Part shown: one piece after another, positions 19,895-29,640 of the stretch | How positions within the stretch are numbered: position 1 is the first letter of the stretch | Layout of the letters: each line of letters begins with the position of its first letter | From: Semisulcospira habei | Lineage: Eukaryota; Mollusca; Gastropoda; Semisulcospiridae | Length of the DNA stretch: 64,000 nt | Direction of reading: 5' to 3' | Assembly (NCBI GenBank): GCA_036245525.1 | Contig: BTPG01000005.1 | Span: 213,066,492 to 213,130,491 of the forward strand | The notes under the pieces: model-generated | Told to the model about the DNA's origin: nothing | Databases searched by the model: none | What the model saw: only the letters and a program-made list of their open reading frames with translations | Program-made: the position numbers and the translations under genes

Positions 19895-21128
19895 ATGGAA
19901 TTTAAATCACCAACAAGTGTCACTACAAACGCATCTCAATTTAACGTGGATGCCAAATACAATGTCGCCCCATCTTATGAACAAAAAATAATTCAACTAA
20001 ATCAGCTCGACATAGCTGTGTCAGAACAAGATCTATTTCAAGTGAAAGTACCAAATCCGTTTGACCATTACCTAAACCCTCCAATAACAGACGATGCTAC
20101 TGCAAGAAAGTGGACATCTAGCCCACTACAGATGTTTCAAAACCAGCTCAACTTTGCTATACTATGTTCAACTACAGGCTGCGGTGTTTCATTTACAGAC
20201 CATTTGAATCACTCAAACAAACTGATTAGGTCTGTGTATCGTTTTCACATGTATTACCAGCTTAGAAGAATACTGTCAGAACTTCATACCCCACTGCCCA
20301 CTGAATCCAGTTTCAACAGGTTTAACAACCCCATGGATATGAAAGCGTTTGAACGCATCTGTAATGAATTTAACATCAACCCCCGTATCGGGTATGACTT
20401 CACACAAAAACTTGATGATCACAACGGCATGGGTACATTGTATGAGTCACAGACAATACCCACAAGATTACTACCCCGGTTTCACTTCATTCTCATCAAA
20501 ATCACAAGTCTGGTTAGGCTCAATAGAAACAGACTAATGCGTGGACCACATTTATTTTAGACAGGAGTGACGGGTTTACTCAAGCGGGAGTCGAGCGCAT
20601 AAATGAGTCTATCAGAACATATGTCTGGTGTATACTAGAACCACAATCATTAACAAAATCAAACATTTTAAATGGGAGTGGAAAGTTTGAGTCACAAAAA
20701 CAGTTTCTCGCAAACCTAGAAGACTCAGTCAATTCAGTGTTTGATCTCCCATCTAGCATACAACGTTACCAAGATGTTCTCAGATATGCGAGATCGAAAG
20801 TTGACTTTGTAGTTGGCATTGGGTTATACATGTTACCATCTGACCTTCAACTCCAAATGGGGACAATAACAATTATAATAATAAAATAATTGTTGCTGGT
20901 GTTGGTCAAAAACTCGGTCTCAATCAATCTGCGAATTTGGGAGCAACAACCACGCATGTACAGTTGTTAAAACCATTACACACAGTTACTTCCCCTGCCC
21001 CGGCAGTAACACAAGCCACGGTAACCCCATCACTATCCCCGTCCCCTGGCACACATGAGTCAGAGAGAACTGCATTGGTAATAGGTCTTACTGGATTAGG
21101 GGTATTACTACTTTACCTGTTTCATTAA
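19895..21128 (+). pseudogene. Polinton tail-anchored protein of unknown function (copy 1)
   Basis: The first 200 codons are open (MEFKSPTSVTTNASQFNVDA onward), then frameshifts near 20500 and 20870 break the frame; the C-terminal part is open again to 21128. Conserved blocks shared with copy 2 are YRFHMYYQ(L/I)RRILSELH, GVERINESIRTYVWCIL and SKVDFVVGIGLYMLPSDLQL. After a Pro/Thr-rich linker the protein ends in ERTALVIGLTGLGVLLLYLFH (given here in part), a single C-terminal membrane anchor. The last 21 bases overlap the end of the opposite-strand gene at 21108. No family name can be given. Confidence 0.65.
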
Positions 21129-22628
21129 ATATCCTGTAATTAATCCTACTGTCACCAAAAAGACCCACACATGTTCTGCCATAAACGCCACTACCTTTGC
21201 CACTGTACTGATAAGCCAACTGACAACTGTGCATATTATACCGGGCAATGCGTCCATTGCTTTCAGAGCCAATTTTTTAAGCAAGTCTGATATTTGTGAC
21301 AACTGTTTTTTTTACCCATGTTTGTAAATCTTTTGGGTCAGTGGGGGCCAGTGGACCAGGTGGACCTGGTGGAGTTGAACCACCGCTTGCGCCCCCACCA
21401 CCAGAGACAGCTAACACAACAGTACTGATAATAAATCCAAGAGCTGTAATTAAACTAGCAATTGTAATACCCTGTTCTCTGAAAAGTGTTCTCAATCTCT
21501 TAGCAAATGTTGTGTCTTTGTGAAGTATTTTCTGAATAGTTTCCCTAATCCTGTTGACCTGTGTTTTCAGTTTTTCTCTTTCAATACTAATCGTTTCTAA
21601 TCACCCTGATCTTTCCATATACAAATCATTTAATCTGTGTTGTATTCTTTCTTTTATCTCTGTCCCCCACCGGGTCTGCCCTAGGGGACCTTGGTGGGGT
21701 TGTCTACTTTTTAGTTCCTAGGGTCACCTTGTCTAACCCCTGCAAGGTGGGTTCTACTCTTTTGGGGGTTTGTATTTCTGTCTTTCTGGTCCATTCATCT
21801 GTAATTTTCTTTTGAAATTATCCCTCCTGTCTGCGCTTCTTGCAGTTCTTTTCTTCATTTAGCGCGGGCACGTCCTGAGAAGGCCTTTGTCGCTTGCGGG
21901 ACGTAAAGCAATCTATACTCACTCACTCACTCTTTTATCTCTGTGTCAAGATTCCCATTGTCAGCGGTAGCAAGTTTCTCTTTTTCTCGTTCTATGTGTT
22001 TATCAAGCTCACCCAGTTTGGCTATATTGTTTACCATCTCACCTCTTATTGACTGCAGAGATTTATCCAACCCCATAATCTCCCGCATTGACAAAGGCGG
22101 GTCTTCTATTGTTTTCATAGCATCATTTATTTGTCCTTCAGTAAATGAGGTTTCTTGTATTACTGTGTTTGATATTTCTGGCAAGCTTGTTACTGCTGCC
22201 ATTTCAATATCTTGCCCTGTTGGCAACTTTGTTTGCATGTCGTGAAGGGTACTAACAAGTCTAGGGGGTAACTTCTTACTAGTACCAACACCGAGGTAAC
22301 GCTGCAGTGTTGCCTCACCACCTACATCAGTTTTAATTGTACTTAAAGCTCTAAACCTAGAAGGGTTATTTTTATGGGTTAGATACACTTTACCTCTGTC
22401 CGTATTTACAAATAAGTGACCTTTATCAAATTCAAACTGATTAGGATCTATTACATCTGGGCGCATACCAACACTGTCATAAAATGAGTTTACTTTGTCT
22501 TTTAACAGTTTGTGATACTTAGTTATAGTTACCATTCCACTCATTTCAGTAATATCTGTGATACTAGTATCTGATGCATCTGTGACATCCATTTCAAATT
22601 CGTCATGATTAAATCCTCCCGCTACCAT
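21108..22628 (-). pseudogene. Polinton coiled-coil/membrane protein split by a SINE (copy 1)
   Basis: The N-terminal 220 residues are at 21945-22628, acidic at first (MDVTDASDTSITDITE) and then coiled-coil-prone (LGELDKHIEREKEKLA). The SINE at 21664-21930 then interrupts, and the C-terminal part at 21108-21650 holds LFREQGITIASLITALGFII (a membrane helix), a Gly/Pro-rich hinge, PKDLQTWVKK and a second hydrophobic helix near the C-terminus. Copy 2 (63381 to the window edge) shows all this as one continuous frame. An additional frameshift near 21290 separates two ORFs in copy 1. The family is familiar from Polinton-like elements of marine invertebrates but has no assigned function that I know. 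Confidence 0.7.
21664..21930 (+). mobile_element. SINE-like insertion, 267 bp, inside a Polinton gene
   Basis: This insertion is flanked by a perfect 14-bp duplication, TCTTTTATCTCTGT, at 21650-21663 and 21931-21944. It ends in TGCGGGACGTAAAGCA then (CTCA)n, a typical molluscan SINE/RTE tail. No clear A or B box was found in its 5' half, which is GC-rich (GGTCTGCCCTAGGGGACC). The corresponding site in the second Polinton (about 63920) is empty, which confirms that it is an insertion. Confidence 0.85.
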
Positions 22629-22668
22629 TGTTTTATTAATTTAATATTTTTTATTGTGCATAATAAAA

Positions 22669-23803
22669 ATGACACAGTCTTATGGATCAAAGTTAGACCC
22701 ATATAGAAAACTGCGTGAGCCTCTTGGTGTTAAGGGCATTAGGCAATCAATCATCATCACAAACAATCCAAGTACCATAGAACAGAACCTAACACTTACA
22801 GTCAAGTTTCCAAACCTAGGTCCCAGTGACGTTATTGTTCCTGGCACTGCACGTTACAAAGATCTTTGGCTCACAAGAGAAGAACGAGAAGACCGTATTT
22901 ACCAAGGTATACAATATAATAACATTATGAAAATTAGAATCGACGCTGGAGATAAGGTCACTACTGCACTGAAGGACATTATATTAGCAAAAACATATGG
23001 AACCAGATTTTACATTCCACTTGAGTTTGAAATCCTAACAGCACATTTACCTTATTACCAAGGAGCACTGAATGGCCGTCTGAGTTTTGAACTAACCTTC
23101 AATGACTACTCCAAAGTTATTAAATCATCTGATCCCAATGCAACATACAAGATTTCTAACATTTCTTTGGAATATAAAATTGTTACACACACTGAACTAG
23201 CCAGACTCATTCAAAATCAGTACCAGTCAAAACTGCCAATTTATTATGATCGGGTGATTAGACATAGTTTAATGCATAAAGACAAGAGCGACCCAATGTG
23301 GAATATAAACTTGAACACACCTGCTCTGTCACTGAAAGGCATTCTTATGTTGTTTGTTGAAACGGTGAGTCCATACAAACGTGATTCAGAAAAATTTTAC
23401 AATCCAAAGATTACACATTTATTATGTACAATTGAAGGTCGTCCAAATCAAGTGTATGCTTCTGGTTTGATACCTTATCAACACTATGATGAGATCACAA
23501 AATATTTTGCGAGTGGAAGGATTAGAGAAAAACCTGCAAACATTGCGTGTAAAGATCTACATCTGTATGATGTTAGGATCAGACAATACCTGACAAACAA
23601 GTACACTCTTTGGCTAGACCTACGTAGTACAGATGATGATTATCTTCATGGGTCAGGTCAAAAAGTCAAAAACGGTAGTGACGGAATAACAATCCAGATA
23701 CAAAAAAAGGTTGAAACCACTTCAGCAATAAATATATATTTGTATTTGATTATGATGCACAACTCAATATTGCAGAAAGCAGACAAAGTGGACTCTTGTA
23801 TTA
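22669..23803 (+). pseudogene. Putative Polinton major capsid protein (copy 1)
   Basis: The frame begins at ATG 22669 after CATAATAAAA and runs about 370 codons. Characteristic blocks are VIVPGT near residue 55, YKDLW, FYIPLEFEIL-type strands, LSFELTFNDYSKV, SDPMWNINLNTPA, FYNPKIT and, near the end, LWLDLRSTDDDYLHGSG. I recognise these as the common capsid-like protein of invertebrate Polinton/adinto-type elements, expected to be a double jelly roll. A frameshift near 23740 makes the ORF miss its own stop (TAA at 23801-23803 in the neighbouring frame) and run into the ATPase. The distance between VIVPGT and YKDLW looks short for the family, so an internal deletion is likely. Confidence 0.65.
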
Positions 23804-23823
23804 AAATTATATTCTGTATTAAA

Positions 23824-24384
23824 ATGAACTTGATGACACTTGACCCACACTGTGGATTGTTTTGTGGGGCCACGGGTTGTGGGAAAACTGAATTTGTTCT
23901 TAACCTCTTACAAACAAGATACATCCATCATTTCGAAAATATTGTAATATTTTGTCCTACGATCAAACACAACAAAGCTTATCACAACCGTTTATTTATT
24001 TGGACTGACAGCAACATCTACTTAGTCGACCCTGAGAAAAAACTGAATGACTACCTACAATATTTTTACAAACAATTTGAAGGACCGGCAACTTTGTTTT
24101 ATTGTTGATGACTGTTCTGCAGAGAAAGACATTGTCAAAAAGAGAAACACTTTAGCAGAACTTGCTTTTAATGGCAGACACGCAAATGTCAGTGTATGGA
24201 TTCTCACTCAAAAATATAATGCTGTACTAAAAGATTTTCGAGAACAGTAAAAGTTTATTTGTTTGTTTTACTGTAAGGATCGTGACAGCTTTGAAGACTG
24301 TCTCAGAGAGAACGATGTCATACCAAATAAACAAGAACGCGACATTGTGAAAAATAAACTGACATTAACTAATAGCTTATTTTA
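23824..24384 (+). pseudogene. Polinton packaging-type P-loop ATPase (copy 1)
   Basis: Starting at ATG 23824, the protein has a Walker A motif FCGATGCGKTEF at residues about 13-24 and, after a frameshift near 24100, a Walker B-like LCFIVDDCS and then GRHANVSVWILTQKY, the sensor region of FtsK/HerA-type genome-packaging ATPases of Polintons and related viruses. A TAA at 24248-24250 interrupts the frame before YCKDRDSFEDCLREN and the C-terminus. It would pump DNA into the capsid. At least one frameshift and one stop inactivate this copy. It lies directly after the capsid gene, as is common in the group. Confidence 0.8.
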
Positions 24385-24450
24385 AAGACAGATCAGCCCA
24401 CAGGGTATGGGTTAGTAAGTTAATTTATACATTTATTTTGACCAATAAAA

Positions 24451-24699
24451 ATGACAGACGGACAAACCCAAGCAGTTGATGTTACAGACTGCTTCAAAGA
24501 TGTTAAGTGTTTTTATGACTTAAAATCACATGTGTTTGAACCCAGCTTTAAACTCTCAACACCGCCAATAAAGATATGCATGTCATATAATGTTACTTTG
24601 GAATATTCTGATGGATCACCACGTTATGATTACGAGACTGTTGATCTTAAGACAAATGCTATTAAAGTTTATGATGCTAACCACTTTACTCTGGTTTGA
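24451..24699 (+). CDS. Small Polinton protein of unknown function, possibly truncated
   Basis: The 82 codons start MTDGQTQAVDVTDCFKDVKC directly after GACCAATAAAA, the same start context as the capsid gene. Hydrophilic and polar residues alternate with aromatic ones (YNVTLEYSDGSPRYDYETV), which suggests a small beta-rich fold. The following 140 bp are open in another frame, so the original gene may have been longer and frameshifted at about 24695. No homologue is recognised and copy 2 does not reach this gene inside the window. Confidence 0.45.
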   Translation: MTDGQTQAVDVTDCFKDVKCFYDLKSHVFEPSFKLSTPPIKICMSYNVTLEYSDGSPRYDYETVDLKTNAIKVYDANHFTLV

Positions 24700-24920
24700 G
24701 GCACTGTGTAAAGACATATTTGATCAACTAAGAAAATTACATTGTTATATTGAAAGAGTTACATTCAATAAAGTGATATTACACCTGCAGGACAAGACTT
24801 CAAGACATACACCAGGGAAGTGGTTGACTTGTTTATCATAGCTACAGTTAATACAGTATTACATATGGTGCGCCAGTGTAATTTTTTTTCCCCATTTATT
24901 ATTTAGATGGACAAATAAAA

Positions 24921-27049
24921 ATGACAGACAATGCTCAAAGCCCATCAGGCTCAACAAGCCAATCAAGCTAAAGAAATGTGTTTCACACAACAGACTTGAC
25001 TATATCTAATAGTAACAATGTCTATGAATTGATAGAAAACTCTTTTTCTGTAATACAAGATAATTTTCTTACAGGCTGCGTAAAGATTCAGGTTGTTGCT
25101 AAAATAGAATTCAGCAGAATAGATGGTGAAGTGATTGTATCGTATATATCAACAAGACAACACACAGTTAACACAAGAAGAGAATTAGAGAACGTGTTTA
25201 GAGACAGACTGTTACCTGACTTTCTAGAAGCAATTGACAAAGCTAGAATGAAGGGGTCTGGTTGGCATGAAGGTCATGTGCATGAACTACAATTGAAACA
25301 GTCAAGGTATCATTCTATACTATGTAAATCATGGATACCACTGCCAACAGAGGTTGCAAACAAACAGGCTGTAGTCAATATACAGAACAATGACCACCAT
25401 TGTTTCATGTGGTGTGTGCTTGCTAAACTACACTATATAAAATCAAAACCTGAACGTGTATCTAACTACACCAAATTTGTAAACGAACTCAACTTCAGTG
25501 GCATAGATTTCCCTGTTAAAATAGAAGACATAGACTTGTTGAAAAACAAAATCAAGGTATATCTGTAAATGTGTATGTGTGGGATAATGAGTCTGTTGAC
25601 AAGTTACAAGCCATTAGAGCATCACCACTTGCCCCAACCTACGGACAGCCAGAAGATAAATATGTTGACATGTTATTAATCGGTGATAATGATAACTTTC
25701 ACTACACAATTATCAGAAATATGTCACGTTTAATTCATGGACATACAACAAAACACAATGGCAAACAGGAAGTGTGTAAGAGATGTTTACAAAGATTTTC
25801 TTCTATTGCAGTAGCGCACAAACATGTTTTACATTGTAGGTCAGCTGATGACATACAAACTGTACTTAAGTATCCAGAGCCTGGTAGTCAAGCGTGCTTT
25901 AAGAACTATAAGAATCAACAAAAGTTCCCGTTTGTAGTGTATGCTGATTTTGAATCACTGGTTGTTCCATATGAAGGTCCTGTTCCAGAGTCATTACCAA
26001 AGACTATAAAGTTGAGTGACCAAGTGGTGTGTTCTTTTGGATACATTATTGTTAGGTCAGACAGACAGCATTCAGAACCTGTTATCTACAGAGGGGAAAA
26101 TGTAGCATGTTTGTTTTTAACAGAAATGAGACATCTGTATAGTCAGGTAGTACAATATCTGGAAAACAATCAGATGCCTTTGGCGATGACAGAAGAAGAC
26201 AAATTGAAATTTGATACAGCTGTGACGTGTTGGATTTGTGAATAAGCCCTCCAGGGTGACAAAGTTCGTGACCATGATCACATAACTGGGTGTTACAGAG
26301 GTTCTGCACATAACGAGTGTAACTTGTTATTAAAAATAGATTGTAAGACATATAAGTTACCTATCTTTTTTCACAATCTTAAAGGATATGATTCACACAT
26401 TATCATGCGTGCTATGGATGAGTCTTACAAAAAATTAAATTGTATTGCCCAGACAACTGAAAATACTTGACCTTTAGGCTGGACAACAAATTAGTGTTTT
26501 ATGACTCCATGCAACATTTGTCTTTAGGGTTGGCTAGTCTGGCAGAAGGACTGACTGAGTATCCAATAACAAGTAAATATTTTGAGCCAGACTTGATCAA
26601 AAAAGGTGTGTATCCGTATGAGTACATTAGTGAGTGGGTTGTGTTTGAAGAAAGGAGACTCCCACCCAAAGAAAATTTTTATTCAACACTAATTGGTAAA
26701 GGTATTTCTGACTCTGATTACCAGCACACTCTCGATGCATGGTATAAATTAGGATGTCAGACGATTGGTGACTACTACTATCAGTACTTGAAAGCTGACA
26801 ATTGTTTGCTAGCAGACGTATCTGAAAGTTACAGAGAAAAGGGTTTGTTGCACTACAGTCTTGACCCAGCTTGTTACATAACTAGTCTTGGCATGACATG
26901 GGATGCATTTTTGAAACCCAGTAAGATATTTATAGACCTGTTGTCTGATCGTACGATGGGTGAAATGGTGGAACGCGGATTGAGAGGTGGTATTAGTATA
27001 GCAGCAAACAATTATGCCAGAGCAAATAATAAATATCTGGACGACCAGG
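24921..27049 (+). pseudogene. Polinton protein-primed family B DNA polymerase, N-terminal half
   Basis: The gene probably starts at ATG 24921 (after ACAAATAAAA) or ATG 24978. Residues encoded at 25250-25560 (GSGWHEGHVHELQL, IPLPTEV, NDHHCFMWCVL) are the conserved N-terminal block of Polinton polymerases. 25571-26245 carries a Cys/His cluster (CKRCLQRF...HKHVLHC) and exonuclease motif I YADFESL; a stop at 26243 is followed by HDHITGCYRGSAHNECN and exonuclease II-like FFHNLKGYDSH. 26467-27049 is open through KADNCLLADV. At least two frameshifts or stops occur before the LTR retrotransposon splits the gene at 27049/27050. It would replicate the element's DNA from a protein primer. Confidence 0.85.
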
Positions 27050-27925
27050 TGTTACGTGGTGGAATTGTAGTCGTAGTATGATAAGCACACCAGACGCACG
27101 CACGTAAGGTTCTTTAAAATAAACCTCGTTCAGCTGCAATCCATCACACGTGGCTTAAGGATGTAGACAATACTGGAGTAACAGTTCCAACAATATTTTA
27201 ATTCAGCGATGCGATCACACACAATGCATTTCCAAATGCATCAACACTGATACAAAGTCTCTTCTGCAATGTCCACACTGCCAATACAAAGTTTCTCATA
27301 CACAGCATCTCTTGCAATAAACTGCGTGTCTCTACAACTGACAAAGCAAGACAATGTACGAACCCACTTTCCTAATGCCCTCCTTATATATACTACTAAA
27401 TTCCAGAATCGTCTACGGAAATCATACAACGCAACCAATCAGAATGAAACACGCAGCCGAAACTCATATATATTGACAAAGGAAGAATTCTCTAGAAACA
27501 CTACAACAGGCTACACAAATTTGGCTGCTAACTTCAGCTCTAAATTCTAGCGTATAATTAAGTCAAATAAAAGTATGGTAACCCCTGACATACTCTTCTA
27601 GAAGTTACGCGATCATTCACAAAACAAAAGAAAGGCTGCTCAATTCACACGCACAGAAAAACAAAATGTAGCGAAATGTTACAAACTGTTACCAGCTAAT
27701 AGACGTCAAACATACGAGGTCACTAGACAGTGCGACCTTTCTAGAACGTTCTGAACTAAATTTAACGTATCATAATGAAGTGAATTCCGCTCTGCGTGAC
27801 CAAAAGAAAGGGTTACTTAAAAAGATACATGAATCATAACCATGATAGCTAAAAAAAATATCGGATCGTTTCCTACAATAAAGACATGTATGCTCTCACG
27901 GGATAACACAACCACAATCGTAACA
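27050..27925 (-). repeat. LTR (3' LTR of the minus-strand retrotransposon)
   Basis: This 876-bp sequence is nearly identical to 33978-34851, for example TAAGGTTCTTTAAAATAAAC and CTTATATATACTAC in both. It begins TGTTAC and ends GTAACA. The high identity of the two LTRs indicates a fairly recent insertion, although all internal genes are broken. Confidence 0.95.
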
Positions 27926-28126
27926 TTACCCCCCATTTAGAATGAAATTCTACAAAAAATTTTTCTCAAACTTCAAAATACGGTTGTGGTCGTATTAACT
28001 TGCACAAAACCACAAATAATAAAAATTTCACATAAAAATGAATCAAAATAATCGTCTCACAGTCTTGTAAACCGTCCTGAGCATCAAAATGTTTCTTCAA
28101 AATGTTCTGGACACAGAAATGTTCAT

Positions 28127-29640
28127 TCAAACGGCTCTGCTCAGGCAATCTGCTCCAAAATTCGGCGAACCCTTGATAGACTGTAGTTTAATGTCAAAAT
28201 TCTGCAAGAACGTAGCCCATCTCATAATACGAGAATTTGTAAACTTTGCAGAGTTTAGATAGTTCAAGGGCTGATGGTCTGTTTGTAGAACAAACGGCAC
28301 TCCCAGAAGGTACAGTTCGAATCGCCTTACTCCCCAGATGATGGCTAGGCACTCCTTCTCGATGTTCGAGTAGTTTCTCTCGGCTCTGGTCAACTTTTTG
28401 CTGGCGTAGCTCACTGGGTGGAGTTTTCCATTATCTTCTTGCATCAAGACTGCACCTACTCCTTCGTTGGAGGCGTCTGTTCTCAGGAAGAACGTTTTCA
28501 ACGGGTCAGGAAGGTGTAGAACAGGCTTCTCGGTTAGGATGTCTCGAACCGCCTGAAATGCTCGCTCTTGGGCCTCCTCCCACTTCACTATGTTAGGTTG
28601 TCCTTTCTTCAGCAAATCAGTCAGGGGTGCTGTGACTGCCGCAAAGTTTGGTATGAACTCCCGGTAGTAGTTCGCCAAGCCCATAAATGAGCGGACTTGC
28701 GTCTTGGTCGTAGGTCGCGGGGTATCTCTGATCTTCTGCACGTTGGCGTCGTGTAACCCTTTTAAACTTTCGCTCAATTTATGTCCAATGAAGTCTATGT
28801 TGTCAGCCCAAGAATACACTTGCTTGGACGGATGGTAAAATTTGCATCTGACAGTCTTTGGAACAGTTCTCAGAGGGCTTTGAGGTGGTCCCCCCAAGTT
28901 TTGGTATGGATCAAAATGTCATCCCAGTAAAAGACCACATTTTGCATATCTTCTAGGATCTTTTTCAGTCCTCTCTTCAATGTGACACCACTGTTCACCA
29001 TACCAAAAGGCATCTTTAGGAACTCCCAATCACCGTCGGGTGTGACGAAAGCTGTCTTGGGGATATCTTTTTCTGCAACCTTGATTTGCCTATACCCTTT
29101 GCTTAGGTCAATTTTGGAGAAAAATCGGTACCCACTGACCTTCTGGAACAGTTCTTCCGCTGTGGGCATAGGCTCTGGATCAAAGATTGTTAGTTTATTG
29201 AGTCTGCGATAGTCCACACACACTCGGTTGGATCCATCTGGTTTCTTCACGATGACAACTGGGGACGCATATGGTGACTTGGACTCTCTGATGACATTCA
29301 GACTCAGCATTTCCTTGATATCCTTTTTCAATTCTTCCCTCGTGTTATAAGGAAGACGATAAGGTTTGATGCGAACTGGCTCGTTTGACGTCAGGTTTAC
29401 CTCGTGCTGGATGGTGTCTGTTGTCCCTGGGTCAGGTGTAAACCGATGCTCGAACTCTTGAGTCAGGACGCGCAGTTCTTCACGTTGAGTCTGGGTTAGA
29501 TTCTGACCAAACTGGATATCTTCTACATCCTCTTTGTGTCGGAGTTTATTAAGGTCAAACAGGTTCTCGTCGTCTAGTCTTTCGTCATCAGCAAGACGCA
29601 CCGATGCGGCCATTTGTGTTTTGTCTTGACGACCTCTCTC
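28127..29640 (-). pseudogene. LTR retrotransposon reverse transcriptase and RNase H
   Basis: The minus strand shows the Ty3/gypsy reverse transcriptase: RVCVDYRRLNKLT, FFSKIDLSKGYRQI (motif A), FLKMPFGMVNSG (motif B region) and VVFYWDDILIHT (motif C with YWDD rather than the more common YVDD or YIDD). It continues through VRSFMGLANYYREFIPNF into RNase H (FLRTDASNEGVGAVLMQ, YSNIEKECLAIIWG, TDHQPLNYL) and ends GADCLSRAV. A TGA at about 28886 after DHLKAL and a frameshift close by break it. No integrase follows RNase H; the LTR comes next, which confirms the unusual domain order. Confidence 0.9.

Noticed and set aside
22669..24108. A capsid-ATPase fusion protein
   Set aside because: The capsid stop exists in the adjacent frame, and the ATPase has its own ATG at 23824. 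The fusion is the result of a frameshift.
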